Made by a program: the position numbers and the translations under genes. Of a stretch of 62,150 nt of DNA, positions 7,819-16,642 are shown piece after piece (the first letter of the stretch is position 1; each line of letters begins with the position of its first letter). The stretch is from CAZVUW01 sp964629825. GTDB taxonomy: Bacteria; Actinomycetota; Nitriliruptoria; Euzebyales; Egibacteraceae. The stretch covers positions 1-62,150 of the forward strand of contig CAZVUW010000004.1 of assembly GCA_964629825.1 (NCBI GenBank), in the 5' to 3' direction. The notes below the pieces were generated by a model, which saw only the letters and a list, made by a program, of their open reading frames with translations, was not told where the DNA came from and ran no database searches.

Positions 7819-8730
7819 ATGCAGAAGACGATCCGCGAGGTGCTGAGCTCCGACGGGCCGACCTTCTCCTTCGAGTTCTTCCCGCCGAAGACGGACGACG
7901 GCGAGGCCCAGCTTTGGCAGGCCATCCGCGACCTGGAGCCGCTCCAACCCGCGTTCGTCGACGTCACCTACGGCGCCGGCGGCTCCACGCGCGACCGCAC
8001 CCTGCGGGTGGTCAAGCGGATCCTCGCCGAGACCGGCCACACGGTCGTCGTGCACCTGACGTGCGTGGCGGTGACGGTCGACGAGCTGAAGGCGACCATC
8101 GCCGACCTCGCCGCGGCGGGCGTCCGAAATGTTCTGGCCCTGCGAGGTGACATGCCGGAGGGGCCGACCGCCCCGTGGCGGTCCGTCCCCGGCGGGCTCA
8201 GCTACGCGTACGAGCTGGTCGAGCTGCTGCACCAGGAGGGGGACTTCTGCGTCGGCGTCGCGGCCTTCCCCGAGAAGCACCCCGAGTCGCCGGACCGCGC
8301 GACCGACGTGCGCCACTTCGTCGAGAAGGTCCGCGCCGGGGCCGACTTCGCGATCACCAACTTCTTCTTCCGCTGCGCCGACTACAAGGAGTTCGTGTCG
8401 GCGGTCAGCGCCCACGGCTGCGACGTGCCGATCATCCCGGGGATCATGCCGGTGACCAACGTCCGCCAGATCGGACGCATGGCCGAGCTGTCGGGGGCCG
8501 AGTTCCCCGCCGACCTGGCCGAGCGCCTGCTCGCTGTCGGCGACGATGCCGAGGCGGTGCGCGCCATCGGGGTCGAGGTCGCGACCCAGCTGTGCCAGGA
8601 GCTGCTCGACGCCGGCGTGCCCGGGCTGCACTTCTACACGTTGAACCGCTCCACGGCCACGCGGGAGATCTACGCGCGGCTGCACGGCGACCGGCTCCCG
8701 GGTGTGCGCTCGGAGGGGGCCGGAAGGTAA
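7819..8730 (+). CDS. metF: Methylenetetrahydrofolate reductase
   Basis: Flavoprotein that reduces 5,10-methylene-THF to 5-methyl-THF for methionine synthesis. The 303-aa product begins with FSFEFFPPKTDDGE, the hallmark catalytic-Glu segment, then FVDVTYGAGGSTRD and LTCVAVTVDEL, and carries NVLALRGDMPEG, the FAD/folate loop. IIPGIMPVTN and a final GLHFYTLNRS complete the conserved barrel. The length matches the bacterial MetF family, which lacks the eukaryotic regulatory domain. Start ATG 7819 follows a TAGGGT-like box by a few bases, so the mRNA may be leaderless. Its neighbour serA feeds serine into one-carbon metabolism, so the two fit together functionally, although a 250-base repeat region separates them. 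Confidence 0.97.
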   Translation: MQKTIREVLSSDGPTFSFEFFPPKTDDGEAQLWQAIRDLEPLQPAFVDVTYGAGGSTRDRTLRVVKRILAETGHTVVVHLTCVAVTVDELKATIADLAAAGVRNVLALRGDMPEGPTAPWRSVPGGLSYAYELVELLHQEGDFCVGVAAFPEKHPESPDRATDVRHFVEKVRAGADFAITNFFFRCADYKEFVSAVSAHGCDVPIIPGIMPVTNVRQIGRMAELSGAEFPADLAERLLAVGDDAEAVRAIGVEVATQLCQELLDAGVPGLHFYTLNRSTATREIYARLHGDRLPGVRSEGAGR

Positions 8731-8800
8731 CGTCGCAGGCTGGCGCGATCTGCGCCGGCGCGCTTGCCCATGCGCAGGTTCGGACACCGCGATCCACCAC

Positions 8801-8973
8801 GTTGATCCCGGTCAGCGAGCGCAGCGAGCGCAGGTTCGGGATCACCCTGAGATAGAACGTTGATCCCGGTCAGCGAGCGCAGCGAGCGCAGGTTCGGGAT
8901 CACCCTGAGATAGAACGTTGATCCCGGTCAGCGAGCGCAGCGAGCGCAGGTTCGGGATCACCCCGAGATAGAA
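8801..8973. repeat. Three tandem 58-bp repeats with inverted ends
   Basis: Three nearly identical 58-bp units start at 8801, 8859 and 8917. Each begins GTTGATCCCG and contains GCGAGCGCAGCGAGCGCAG, then CGGGATCACCCTGAGATAG. TGATCCCG and CGGGATCA form arms within a unit, and the same arms can pair between adjacent units. The last unit has a few changes and ends just before serA ATG. The termini match the dispersed palindrome at 36303, 38157 and 38447. The spacer-free layout rules out CRISPR. The remaining bases 8731-8800 hold only a degenerate fragment of the unit. Confidence 0.9.
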
Positions 8974-8980
8974 GGTCTGT

Positions 8981-10567
8981 ATGCATGAAATGAAGGTCCT
9001 GGTCGCCGACAAGCTGTCGGAGGCCGGCATCCAGGCGCTGACGGAGCACGTCGAGGTGCACGTCCGCACCGGCCTGTCCAAGGAGGAGCTGCTCGAGGCG
9101 ATCGGCGCCTACGACGGCGTGATCGTGCGCTCGGCCACGACCATCGACGCGGATGTCATCGCGGCGGGGGAGCGCCTGAAGGTCATCGCCCGCGCCGGCA
9201 TCGGCCTGGACAACGTGGACGTCGCGGCGGCCACCGCCCGCGGTGTGATCGTCTGCAACGCCCCGCAGTCCAACGTCATCAGCGCCGCCGAGCACACGGT
9301 GGCGCTGCTGCTGTCGCTCGCCCGGCGGATCCCTCAGGCGGACGCGTCCCTGCGCGCGGGGCAGTGGCGCCGCTCGGACTTCGAGGGCGTCGAGCTGCAC
9401 GGCAAGGCGCTCGGGATCGTGGGGCTGGGACGGGTCGGGGTTCTGGTGGCGCAGCGCTGCAGCGCCCTGGGGATGCGTCTGCTGGCCTACGATCCCTTCG
9501 TCTCGGCCGAGCGGGCCGCGCGCATGGGTGTGGAGCTGATCCCGACCATCCGCGAGCTGTGCGCCGCGGCGGACGTGCTGACGGTCCACCTGCCGAAGAC
9601 GCCGGAGACGGTCGGTCTGATCGGTGAGGCAGAGCTGGCCGCGCTGCGTCCCCACGCGCTGGTCGTGAACACCGCTCGCGGCGGCATCGTCGACGAGGAG
9701 GCGCTGCACCGCGCGCTGCGCGAGGGCTGGATCGCGGGCGCGGCGCTGGACGTCTTCTCAAGTGAGCCGATGACCTCGTCGCCGCTGTTCGAGCTCGACA
9801 ACGTCGTCGTCACGCCGCACCTCGGCGCCTCGACCGCAGAGGCGCAGGACAAGGCGGGGCTGATGGTCGCCGAGGCGGTCGTGACGGCGCTGCGGGGCGA
9901 CTTCGTGCCCAGCGCGGTCAACGTCCAGATCGGCGCGGCCGTGCCCGAGGCCGTGAAGCCGTTCATGCCGCTGGCCGAGACCCTCGGAGCGCTGCTCACC
10001 GCCCTGCAGACGGGGCAGTCCAGCGAGCTGGTGGTCGAGACGGTCGGGCGGATCGCCGAGGAGGACACGCAGGCGCTGACGCTGTCCGCGCTCAAGGGCG
10101 TCCTGTCCTCGGTCGTGCACGAGCCCGTTACCTTCGTGAACGCGCCGCTGCTGGCGCAGGAGCGCGGTCTCAAGGTGTCGACACTGACCTCGACCGCGCC
10201 GGAGGACTACGTCTCCCTGCTGCGCCTTCGCGCCGGGGACGTGGCGGTGGCGGGGACGCTGGTCGGCACGCGCAACCGCCAGCGCCTGGTCGAGGCCTGG
10301 GGCTTCAACATCGACATCGAGCCGACGCCGCACATGGTCTTCTTCCGCTACGTGGACCGGCCGGGCGTCATCGGGCTGATCGGCCAGCGCCTCGGCGAGG
10401 CCGGGGTGAACATCGCCACCATGCAGGTCGGCCGCGAGGGGATGGGCGGTGAGGCGATGATCGCGATGGCGGTCGACTCGGCGGTCCCGCCCGAGACGGT
10501 CGAGGAGATACGGGTCGCGATCGACTCACGCGCCGTGCGCACCCTGGACCTAGGAGCTGACAGATGA
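8981..10567 (+). CDS. serA: D-3-phosphoglycerate dehydrogenase
   Basis: First enzyme of serine synthesis, oxidising 3-phosphoglycerate with NAD+. At 528 aa it is the long (type I) actinobacterial form: substrate domain, Rossmann domain with IVGLGRVGVLVAQRC, catalytic Arg in NTARGGIVDE and Glu/His in TPHLGAST, then the allosteric substrate-binding (ASB) domain from about residue 315, and a C-terminal ACT domain with VDRPGVIGLIGQRLGEAG that usually mediates serine feedback. Start at ATG 8981 (a second ATG at 8990 is equally possible). The stop overlaps the ATG of the next dehydrogenase gene by ATGA, so the two are translationally coupled. The 58-bp hairpin repeats lie directly upstream and probably form its leader or promoter region. 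Confidence 0.97.
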   Translation: MHEMKVLVADKLSEAGIQALTEHVEVHVRTGLSKEELLEAIGAYDGVIVRSATTIDADVIAAGERLKVIARAGIGLDNVDVAAATARGVIVCNAPQSNVISAAEHTVALLLSLARRIPQADASLRAGQWRRSDFEGVELHGKALGIVGLGRVGVLVAQRCSALGMRLLAYDPFVSAERAARMGVELIPTIRELCAAADVLTVHLPKTPETVGLIGEAELAALRPHALVVNTARGGIVDEEALHRALREGWIAGAALDVFSSEPMTSSPLFELDNVVVTPHLGASTAEAQDKAGLMVAEAVVTALRGDFVPSAVNVQIGAAVPEAVKPFMPLAETLGALLTALQTGQSSELVVETVGRIAEEDTQALTLSALKGVLSSVVHEPVTFVNAPLLAQERGLKVSTLTSTAPEDYVSLLRLRAGDVAVAGTLVGTRNRQRLVEAWGFNIDIEPTPHMVFFRYVDRPGVIGLIGQRLGEAGVNIATMQVGREGMGGEAMIAMAVDSAVPPETVEEIRVAIDSRAVRTLDLGADR

Positions 10568-10777
10568 GCGGCTCAAGTAGCGANNNNNNNNNNNNNNNNN
10601 NNNNNNNNNNNNNNNNNNNNNNNNNNNNNNNNNNNNNNNNNNNNNNNNNNNNNNNNNNNNNNNNNNNNNNNNNNNNNNNNNNNACGCGGTAGCCGCCCTG
10701 GAATGAGCGGCTCAAGTAGCGAACGCGGTAGCCGCCCTGGAATGAGCGGCTCAAGTAGCGAACGCGGTAGCCGCCCT
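10564..10777 (+). repeat. 39-bp in-frame tandem repeats carrying start codons, with N gap
   Basis: Unit: 39 bp starting ATGAGCGGCTCAAGTAGCGA and ending ACGCGGTAGCCGCCCTGGA. One copy start is seen at 10564 before the gap, and complete or near-complete copies start at 10703 and 10742 after it. Each unit encodes MSGSSSERGSRPG, so it adds 13 residues, and each also carries GCGGCT/AGCCGC inverted arms. Base 10583 joins seamlessly to base 10684 in the repeat register, so at least three copies exist and the real number is unresolved. Confidence 0.9.
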
Positions 10778-11707
10778 AATCAGAGCGGCGGACGTCCGCG
10801 TATTGCCGTTGCCCCGGCGGGCACGCGCGAGTGGGTATGCGACGCGGCCATCGCAGGTGGCGCAGAGCTGGTCGACATCAGCAAGGCCGAGGGGCTGATC
10901 TGGACCCACTCGACCGACACCCAGGGGCTGCGCGAGCACCTCGCGGTCAACCCCGACATCCGCTGGGTCCAGCTGCCGTGGGCCGGCATCGAGCCCTTCG
11001 TCGATGACGGCGTGATCGACGACGCGCGCGTGTGGACCTCGGGCAAGGGCGTGTACGCGCCGCCGGTGGCCGAGCACGCGCTGGCGCTGGCTCTGGCGGG
11101 CACCAAGGACCTGAAGCGCTATGCCGAGGCGCGCTCCTGGGGCGAGCAGTCGGGCATCAGCCTGATCGGCGGCCAGGTCACGATCTTCGGCGGCGGCGGC
11201 ATCGCACGCGAGCTGATCCGCCTGCTCCAGCCGTTCGACTGCTCCATCACGGTGGTGCGCCGCCACGCCGAGCCGATGGAGGGCGCCACCAGGACCCTGG
11301 ACTTCGGCGAGCGCTACGAGGCGCTCAAGGGCAGCGACGTGGTCTTCCTGGCGCTGGCGCTCACGCCGGAGACGCGCGGCGTCATCTCCTCGATCGAGCT
11401 CGAGCTGATGGAACCGCACGCCTGGCTCGTCAACGTCGCCCGCGGCCCGCACGTCGTCACCGAGGACCTGGTGATCGCGCTGCGCGGGAACGTGATCGGC
11501 GGTGCGGCGCTGGATGTGACCGACCCCGAGCCGCTGCCGGACGGGCACCCGCTCTGGGACCTGCCGAACTGCATCATCACGCCGCACACGGCCAACACCG
11601 AGGACATGGCCGTCGAGCTGCTGCCACCGCGCATCACCGAGAACGTTCGCCGGTTCGCCGCCGGGGAGCCCCTGATCGGGCGGGTCGACCCGAAGCTCGG
11701 CTACTAG
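10564..11707 (+). CDS. D-isomer-specific 2-hydroxyacid dehydrogenase with repeat-encoded N-terminus
   Basis: NAD-dependent 2-hydroxyacid dehydrogenase family. The Rossmann glycine motif is FGGGGIARELI, a variant of GxGxxG. The conserved segments NVARGPHVVTED, DVTDPEPLPDGHPLW and the catalytic His in ITPHTAN are present. ATG 10564 overlaps the serA stop (ATGA) and has AGGAG eight bases upstream, the best start. Translation then passes through Ser/Arg-rich 13-residue repeats before the fold begins at RIAVAPAG near 10797. The 100-N gap (10584-10683) lies inside the repeats, so the exact N-terminal length is unknown and the frame across the gap only works for a different gap size. Substrate unknown; coupling to serA suggests a serine- or glyoxylate-linked role. 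The gene overlaps the convergent chelatase gene by 4 bp. Confidence 0.88.
10584..10683. other. Scaffold gap (100 N) in tandem repeat
   Basis: Exactly 100 N placed between copies of the 39-bp repeat. The gap is almost certainly an assembly break caused by the repeat; its length is arbitrary. Confidence 0.95.
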
Positions 11708-12606
11708 CTCAGCTGCTGCACCGCGCGGGCGGCCGGGGTGACCAGCTCGCCCGTGCCGCCCGCTGACGGCGCACCGGCACGCTGCTCACGGCCGGGGAAC
11801 GGCAGGCGGAACTGGCACAGGTCGCAGTTGGTGTGGACCTGCCCGTGCAGGGCCTCGTGGTAGCGGTTGGCGACTGCCTCGGCGACCGGAGCGGTCGGTC
11901 CGAAGCGCCCGGCGTCGATGACGTCAAGGCCCGTGTCAGCCGACACCTCGGCGGCCATCGCGCTCACCCGCGCCTCCAGCAGGCCCGCCAGCAGCGACCA
12001 GCTGAACAGGACGGCGCGGCTCGCGCCGGCGGCCGCGGCGCGACGCAGCGCGACGTCGGCGCGCGGCCAGGTGACCCCCGCGTAGGCGCTGTCCACCCAG
12101 CGGTGACCGGTGGCCTCGGCGAGGTAGCGCGCCGCTTTGGCGAGGTCGCCGTTGGCGTCGGGGTCGCTCGAGCCCGCGCCCGTCACCAGCAGCACCTCGG
12201 CCTCGTCGGGCGCCTCCGGCAGGCCCGCCGTCGACCGCGCCTCGGCCACCCGCCGAGCGGCGAGGTCGGTCAGGCAGCGCTGGAGGCCGAGAACCCCGCC
12301 GTGCAGCACCTGCACTCCGGGCAGCGCCGCGCGCACCTCGGCCACGCCCTCGGGGACGTCGGTCTTGGCGTGCCCCGCACCGAACACGAGCAGGGGAAGC
12401 GTCACCAAGGTGTCCGCGCCCGTCTCCGCCAGGGCGGTCGCTGCGGTAACCGGGTCCGGCTCGGCGAAGTCCTCTAGCCAGGCGTTGGCCACGGGCACGC
12501 CGAGCCGCTCGGCGAGCAGGTCGACCAGCACATCCATCTCCTCGGCACCGCGCGGATCGCGAGTGCCGTGCGCGATGGTCAGAAGGGGGGGCAGAGCCTG
12601 GTCCAT
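11704..12606 (-). CDS. CbiX/sirohydrochlorin chelatase-like protein
   Basis: Member of the CbiX/SirB class II chelatase family, which inserts Co2+ or Fe2+ into sirohydrochlorin for cobalamin or siroheme. The N-terminal half starts LLTIAHGTRDPRGAEEMD with the metal-binding His, and LPLLVFGAGHAKTDVP carries the second conserved His. The second half has a weaker related repeat (LLVTGAGSSDPDANG, VLFSWSLLAGLLEARV), typical of long CbiX proteins. A C-terminal CDLC motif within HTNCDLCQFRLP may bind metal or an Fe-S cluster. Start chosen at 12606; an ATG at 12615 and a longer frame to 12666 are alternatives. It is convergent with the dehydrogenase and divergent from the 2-oxoacid dehydrogenase operon. 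No other cobalamin genes are in view. Confidence 0.86.
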   Translation of the reverse strand: MDQALPPLLTIAHGTRDPRGAEEMDVLVDLLAERLGVPVANAWLEDFAEPDPVTAATALAETGADTLVTLPLLVFGAGHAKTDVPEGVAEVRAALPGVQVLHGGVLGLQRCLTDLAARRVAEARSTAGLPEAPDEAEVLLVTGAGSSDPDANGDLAKAARYLAEATGHRWVDSAYAGVTWPRADVALRRAAAAGASRAVLFSWSLLAGLLEARVSAMAAEVSADTGLDVIDAGRFGPTAPVAEAVANRYHEALHGQVHTNCDLCQFRLPFPGREQRAGAPSAGGTGELVTPAARAVQQLS

Positions 12607-12646
12607 GCGACCCATCCTGCCGCGCGCGGTCGCCGGGGGAGGGTCA

Positions 12647-12708
12647 CGACGTGTGACAGAAATCACAGATTGGCCCGCTTGCTGTCACACGTCGCCCTCA
12701 ACTACCCT
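12647..12708 (+). promoter_or_regulatory. Inverted-repeat operator and promoter of the 2-oxoacid dehydrogenase operon
   Basis: CGACGTGTGACAG (12647-12659) and its exact complement CTGTCACACGTCG (12682-12694) are 13-bp perfect arms separated by 22 bases. A promoter TTGCTG (12679-12684), 18-base spacer, TACCCT (12703-12708) overlaps the right arm, so a bound repressor would cover the -35 region. The left arm also faces the chelatase gene and could serve both. The rest of 12709-12968 is a ~260-base leader with no gene I can support. Confidence 0.6.
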
Positions 12709-12968
12709 TCTGGAGACGATCAGCAGCGCCGGATCACCCAAGGCGCCGGGTCGAGCGGAGGTCGGTGCTTGCGCCTTCGTGCAGGACCCGCCGCGCCCAG
12801 CACGAGCGCGCGTCGACGTCGTGCGCGAAGATCCGCTCAGCGCAAGCGGCAGTCGCACCACGAAGGCGGCTTCAGCGGCACCCGCGGAAGCCGCAGAAGC
12901 AGGCGTCTTCAGCAGGCCGGTGGGTAGGTCAGACAGACCGCCAGCGGCCACGGACGAGGGAGCATGCC

Positions 12969-14087
12969 ATGAGCACCGGCCCGGAGAGCGACGTAATCCC
13001 GCTAGAGCCCGACCCACAGCTCCTGCTCCCAACCCATCCACCGATCCAGCTGCTGGACGACGAGGGCCAGCTGCACGAGGTGGAGGACTTCCCCCTAGAT
13101 CTCAAGGACGAGGACTTCCGCAACCTCTACCGCTTCATGGTGCTGGCGCGCCGCGTCGACAAGCAGGCGATCAACCTGCAGCGCCAGGGCCAGCTCGGCG
13201 TCTACGCGTCTCTGCTCGGCCAGGAGGCCGCGCAGGTCGGCAGCGCCTACGCCCTCGAGGAGCGGGACTGGGTCTTCCCGTCCTACCGGGAGATGGGCAC
13301 CGCGCTGGTGCGCGGCGTCGACCCCAGCAAGGTGCTGCACCTCTTCCGCGGCACCTGGCTGTCCGACCACGACCCCTACGAGCACCGCTTCGCCCTCTAC
13401 GCCATCCCGATCGGAACCCAGGCCCTGCACGCCGCCGGCTTCGCGATGGGAGCGCGCTTCGACGGCGCCGACATCGTGGTCATGAACTACTTCGGCGACG
13501 GGGCGACCTCGGAGGGCGATCCGCACGAGGCGCTCAACTTCGCCGGGGTGTTCTCCGCCCCCTGCGTCTTCTTCGTCCAGAACAACCAGTACGCCATCAG
13601 CGTCCCGCTGTCCAAGCAGACCCGTGCGCCGTCCATCGCGCACAAGGCGGTCGGCTACGGGATGCCGGGCTACCGCGTTGACGGCAACGACGTGCTCGCG
13701 TCCTATGCGGTCGCCCGCAAGGCGGTCGAGCGCGCCCGCGCCGGTGAGGGGCCCGCGCTGATCGAGGCCATCACCTACCGCATGGAGGCGCACACCACCG
13801 CTGACGACCCCACCCGCTACCGCACCCCGGAGGAGCTGGAGGAGTGGCAGCGGCGCGACCCGATCGCGCGCTTCGAGACCTTCCTGAACCGGGAGGGCCT
13901 CCTGGATGACGACTTCCGGGCACAGATCGAGGACGAGGCGCAGTCCTACGCGGCCCGCATGCGCGAGGAGATCTACGACGCCCCGCACGGGGACCCGCTG
14001 GAGCTGTTCGAGCACGTCTACGTCGAGCCGCCGCCCTCGTACGAGGAGCAGCGGGCGCTGCTGCGCCGCGAGCTCGAGTCCGAGTAG
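12969..14087 (+). CDS. 2-oxoacid dehydrogenase E1 component, alpha subunit
   Basis: Alpha subunit of the thiamine-diphosphate E1 component of a pyruvate or branched-chain 2-oxoacid dehydrogenase complex; decarboxylates the 2-oxoacid and passes the acyl group to E2. It is 372 aa. Key pieces are WVFPSYREMGTAL, the TPP motif beginning FGDGATSEGD and ending in VFFVQNNQYAIS, and the phosphorylation-loop-like region ITYRMEAHTTADDP with its catalytic His. ATG 12969 lies after GGGAG at good spacing. First gene of a four-gene operon with E1beta, E2 and E3. Sequence alone does not cleanly separate pyruvate from branched-chain substrate; branched-chain (bkdA type) is slightly favoured by the E1alpha/E1beta arrangement. 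The 13-bp operator upstream suggests regulated expression. Confidence 0.95.
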   Translation: MSTGPESDVIPLEPDPQLLLPTHPPIQLLDDEGQLHEVEDFPLDLKDEDFRNLYRFMVLARRVDKQAINLQRQGQLGVYASLLGQEAAQVGSAYALEERDWVFPSYREMGTALVRGVDPSKVLHLFRGTWLSDHDPYEHRFALYAIPIGTQALHAAGFAMGARFDGADIVVMNYFGDGATSEGDPHEALNFAGVFSAPCVFFVQNNQYAISVPLSKQTRAPSIAHKAVGYGMPGYRVDGNDVLASYAVARKAVERARAGEGPALIEAITYRMEAHTTADDPTRYRTPEELEEWQRRDPIARFETFLNREGLLDDDFRAQIEDEAQSYAARMREEIYDAPHGDPLELFEHVYVEPPPSYEEQRALLRRELESE

Positions 14088-14117
14088 CCGTCACCCCACA
14101 TCACCAGGAGAAGCGAG

Positions 14118-15089
14118 ATGGCGATCACGATGGCTCAGGCGCTCAACACGGCGCTGCACGACGCCATGGAGGACGACGACAAGGTCGTCGTGTACGGCGA
14201 GGACGTCGGCAAGCTCGGCGGGGTCTTCCGCATCACCGACAAGCTCCAGGAGCGCTTCGGTGAGCAGCGCTGCTTCGACACGCCGCTGGCCGAGTCCGGC
14301 ATCGTCGGCACGGCCGTCGGCATGGCGCTGTACGGCTACAAGCCCGTGGTCGAGATGCAGTTCGACGGGTTCACCTACCCGGCGTTCGAACAGATCGTCA
14401 GTCACGTGGCCAAGATGCGGAACCGCTCGCGCGGCACCGTCCAGCTGCCCATCACGATCCGCATCCCCTTCGGTGGCGGCATCGGCGCGGTCGAACATCA
14501 CTCCGAGTCTCCGGAGAACTTCTTCGCGCACGTCGCGGGCCTGAAGATCGTCTCGCCCGGGACGCCCAGCGACGCCTACTCGCTGCTGCGCGAGTCGATC
14601 GCCTCGCCCGATCCGGTCATCTTCTTCGAGCCCAAGCGCCGCTACTGGCTGAAGGAGGACGCCGACCTGCCGGTCAAGACCGAGCCGATCGGCCGGGCCG
14701 TCGTGCGCCGCGAGGGGACGACCGCCACGCTGTTCGCCTACGGACCGATGGTGCGCACCTGCATGGAGGCCGCCGCCGCGGGAGAGGAGGAGGGCTGGGA
14801 CCTGGAGGTCGTCGACCTGCGCTCGCTCAACCCCTTCGACACCGAGACGGTGGTCGCCTCGGTCCGCAAGAGCGGCCGCGCCATCGTCGTCCACGAGGCG
14901 CAGGTGTTCTCCGGCTTCGGTGCCGAGGTGGCCGCCCAGGTGACGGAGCGCGCCTTCTACCACCTCGAGGCGCCCGTGCTGCGCGTCGGCGGCTTCGACG
15001 TGCCGTACCCGGCCGCCAAGCTCGAGGAGTACTTCCTGCCTGACGTCGACCGCATCCTCGACGCGGTGGACCGCTCGCTCGCCTTCTAG
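14118..15089 (+). CDS. 2-oxoacid dehydrogenase E1 component, beta subunit
   Basis: Beta subunit of the E1 heterotetramer. The 323-aa product starts MAITMAQALNTALHDAMEDD and has VYGEDVGKLGGVFRIT, which provides the TPP-aminopyrimidine contacts, then RCFDTPLAESGIVG, EMQFDGFTYPAFEQIV, and RIPFGGGIGAVEHHSESPE with the conserved active-site His. The C-terminal transketolase domain ends with VGGFDVPYPAAKLE, the usual E2-binding end. ATG 14118 has AGGAGAAGCGAG upstream, a very good ribosome site. It follows E1alpha by 30 bp and precedes E2 by 10 bp, so the subunits are co-transcribed. All family landmarks and the normal length are present. Confidence 0.96.
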   Translation: MAITMAQALNTALHDAMEDDDKVVVYGEDVGKLGGVFRITDKLQERFGEQRCFDTPLAESGIVGTAVGMALYGYKPVVEMQFDGFTYPAFEQIVSHVAKMRNRSRGTVQLPITIRIPFGGGIGAVEHHSESPENFFAHVAGLKIVSPGTPSDAYSLLRESIASPDPVIFFEPKRRYWLKEDADLPVKTEPIGRAVVRREGTTATLFAYGPMVRTCMEAAAAGEEEGWDLEVVDLRSLNPFDTETVVASVRKSGRAIVVHEAQVFSGFGAEVAAQVTERAFYHLEAPVLRVGGFDVPYPAAKLEEYFLPDVDRILDAVDRSLAF

Positions 15090-15099
15090 AGAGGACGAA

Positions 15100-16633
15100 A
15101 TGGCCACCCGGGATTTCCTGCTGCCCGACCTCGGCGAGGGTCTGACCGAGGGTGAGATCGTGTCCTGGCTGGTGTCCGTCGGCGACACCGTCGAGATCGA
15201 CCAGCCTGTCGCCGAGGTGGAGACCGCGAAGGCCGTCGTCGAGGTGCCCTCGCCGTTCGCCGGCACCGTGACGGCGCTGCACGGCGAGCCCGGCCAGGAG
15301 GTCGAGGTCGGCAAGCCGCTGGTGACCATCGACGTCGGCGGTCCCGCCGACGCCGAGCCCGCAGCGGCCACGCCCGCCCAGGGCGCCGTCGAGCCCTCGG
15401 GGGCACCCGGCCACGTCGCGCGCGACGCCGAGGTCGGTGACGCCATCCCCAAGCCGACCGCTGAGCCCGCGGCCGGCATCGACCCGGTGAGCGTCGGCGG
15501 TGGCCGTCCCGAGGCGAGCGCTGAGGACGACGACAGCGGGTCCGGCAACGTCCTGGTCGGCTACGGGACCACGGGTGGGCGCCGCGGTCGGCGCCGTCGG
15601 CCCTCGACCGGCCCCGGGGCCAGCACCGGCCCTGCCGCCGGCGGTCCGCCGCAGCGCAGCGGCCGGCCCCTGGCCAAGCCCCCGGTGCGCAAGCGTGCAA
15701 AGGACCTCGGGATCGACCTCGCCCAGGTGCCAGGGACCGGCCCGGAGGGCAGCGTGACGCGCGCCGACCTCGAGGCGTTCGCCGCGGCCATGGCGACCCC
15801 GGCCNNNNNNNNNNNNNNNNNNNNNNNNNNNNNNNNNNNNNNNNNNNNNNNNNNNNNNNNNNNNNNNNNNNNNNNNNNNNNNNNNNNNNNNNNNNNNNNN
15901 NNNNGACGCCGAGCGGCTGCGCTCGGCGCCGCCGAACGAGCTGATCGAGCGGCGGCCCATCCGCGGCATCCGCAAGGCCATCGCCCGCCAGATGACGCGC
16001 TCCCGCAGCGAGATCCCGGAGGCCACAACCTGGGTCGACGCGGACGCCACCCGTCTGTGGGAGCTCCGACAGGAGCTCAACGCCTCGCAGGACCGCGTCA
16101 AGGTGAGCCCGCTCGCGATCATCATGCGCGCCTGCGTCGCCGGCCTGCGCGAGTTCCCCGAGGTCAACGCCACCCTCGACGCCGAGGCCGACGAGATCGT
16201 CGTGCAGCACTTCGTCAACCTCGGCTTCGCTGCCCAGACCGACGCGGGGCTGATGGTCCCCGTGATCAAGCGCGCCGACCGGCTGAGCGTGCTCGGGATC
16301 GCCGAGGAGCTGAACCGCCTCGCCGCCGCCGCCCGGGAGCGCAAGGTCACCCCCGACGAGCTCACCGGCGGAACCTTCACCGTCTCCAACTACGGCTCCT
16401 TCGGCGTGGACGGCGGCGCCGCCGTCATCAACCACCCCGAGGCCGCGATCCTCGGCGTCGGCCGCATCACCGACCGGCCGTGGGTCCACAACGGCGCCGT
16501 CGAGGTGCGCAAGGTCCTGCAGCTGTCCATCGCCTTCGACCATCGCATCTGCGACGGCGGGGAGGCGGCCGGCTTCCTGCGCTTCGTCGCCGACTGCGTC
16601 GAGTCGCCCACGACCCTGCTCGCCAACCTCTAG
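15100..16633 (+). CDS. Dihydrolipoamide acyltransferase (E2), interrupted by a scaffold gap
   Basis: Core acyltransferase of the complex. One lipoyl domain at the N-terminus has the lipoylated Lys at residue 44 in ETAKAVVEV. A long Ala/Pro/Gly-rich linker follows. The peripheral subunit-binding domain begins LAKPPVRKRAKDLG and includes GTGPEGSVTRADLE. After a 100-N gap (15805-15904) the catalytic domain runs from NELIERRPIRGIRK to the active-site FDHRICDGG with the His and Asp of HxxxDG. The reading frame changes by one across the N run, which only shows that the N count is arbitrary. The gap falls in the second linker, a low-complexity region that assembles poorly. Operon position third, 10 bp after E1beta. 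Confidence 0.94.
15805..15904. other. Scaffold gap (100 N) inside the E2 gene
   Basis: Exactly 100 N within the low-complexity linker between the subunit-binding and catalytic domains. The flanks are not duplicated, unlike at 6219 and 38514, so some coding sequence is probably missing. Confidence 0.95.
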
Positions 16634-16642
16634 GGCCGCCGG

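Noticed and set aside
8801..8973. CRISPR array
   Set aside because: Units are contiguous with no unique spacers and no cas genes are in view; this is a tandem repeat.
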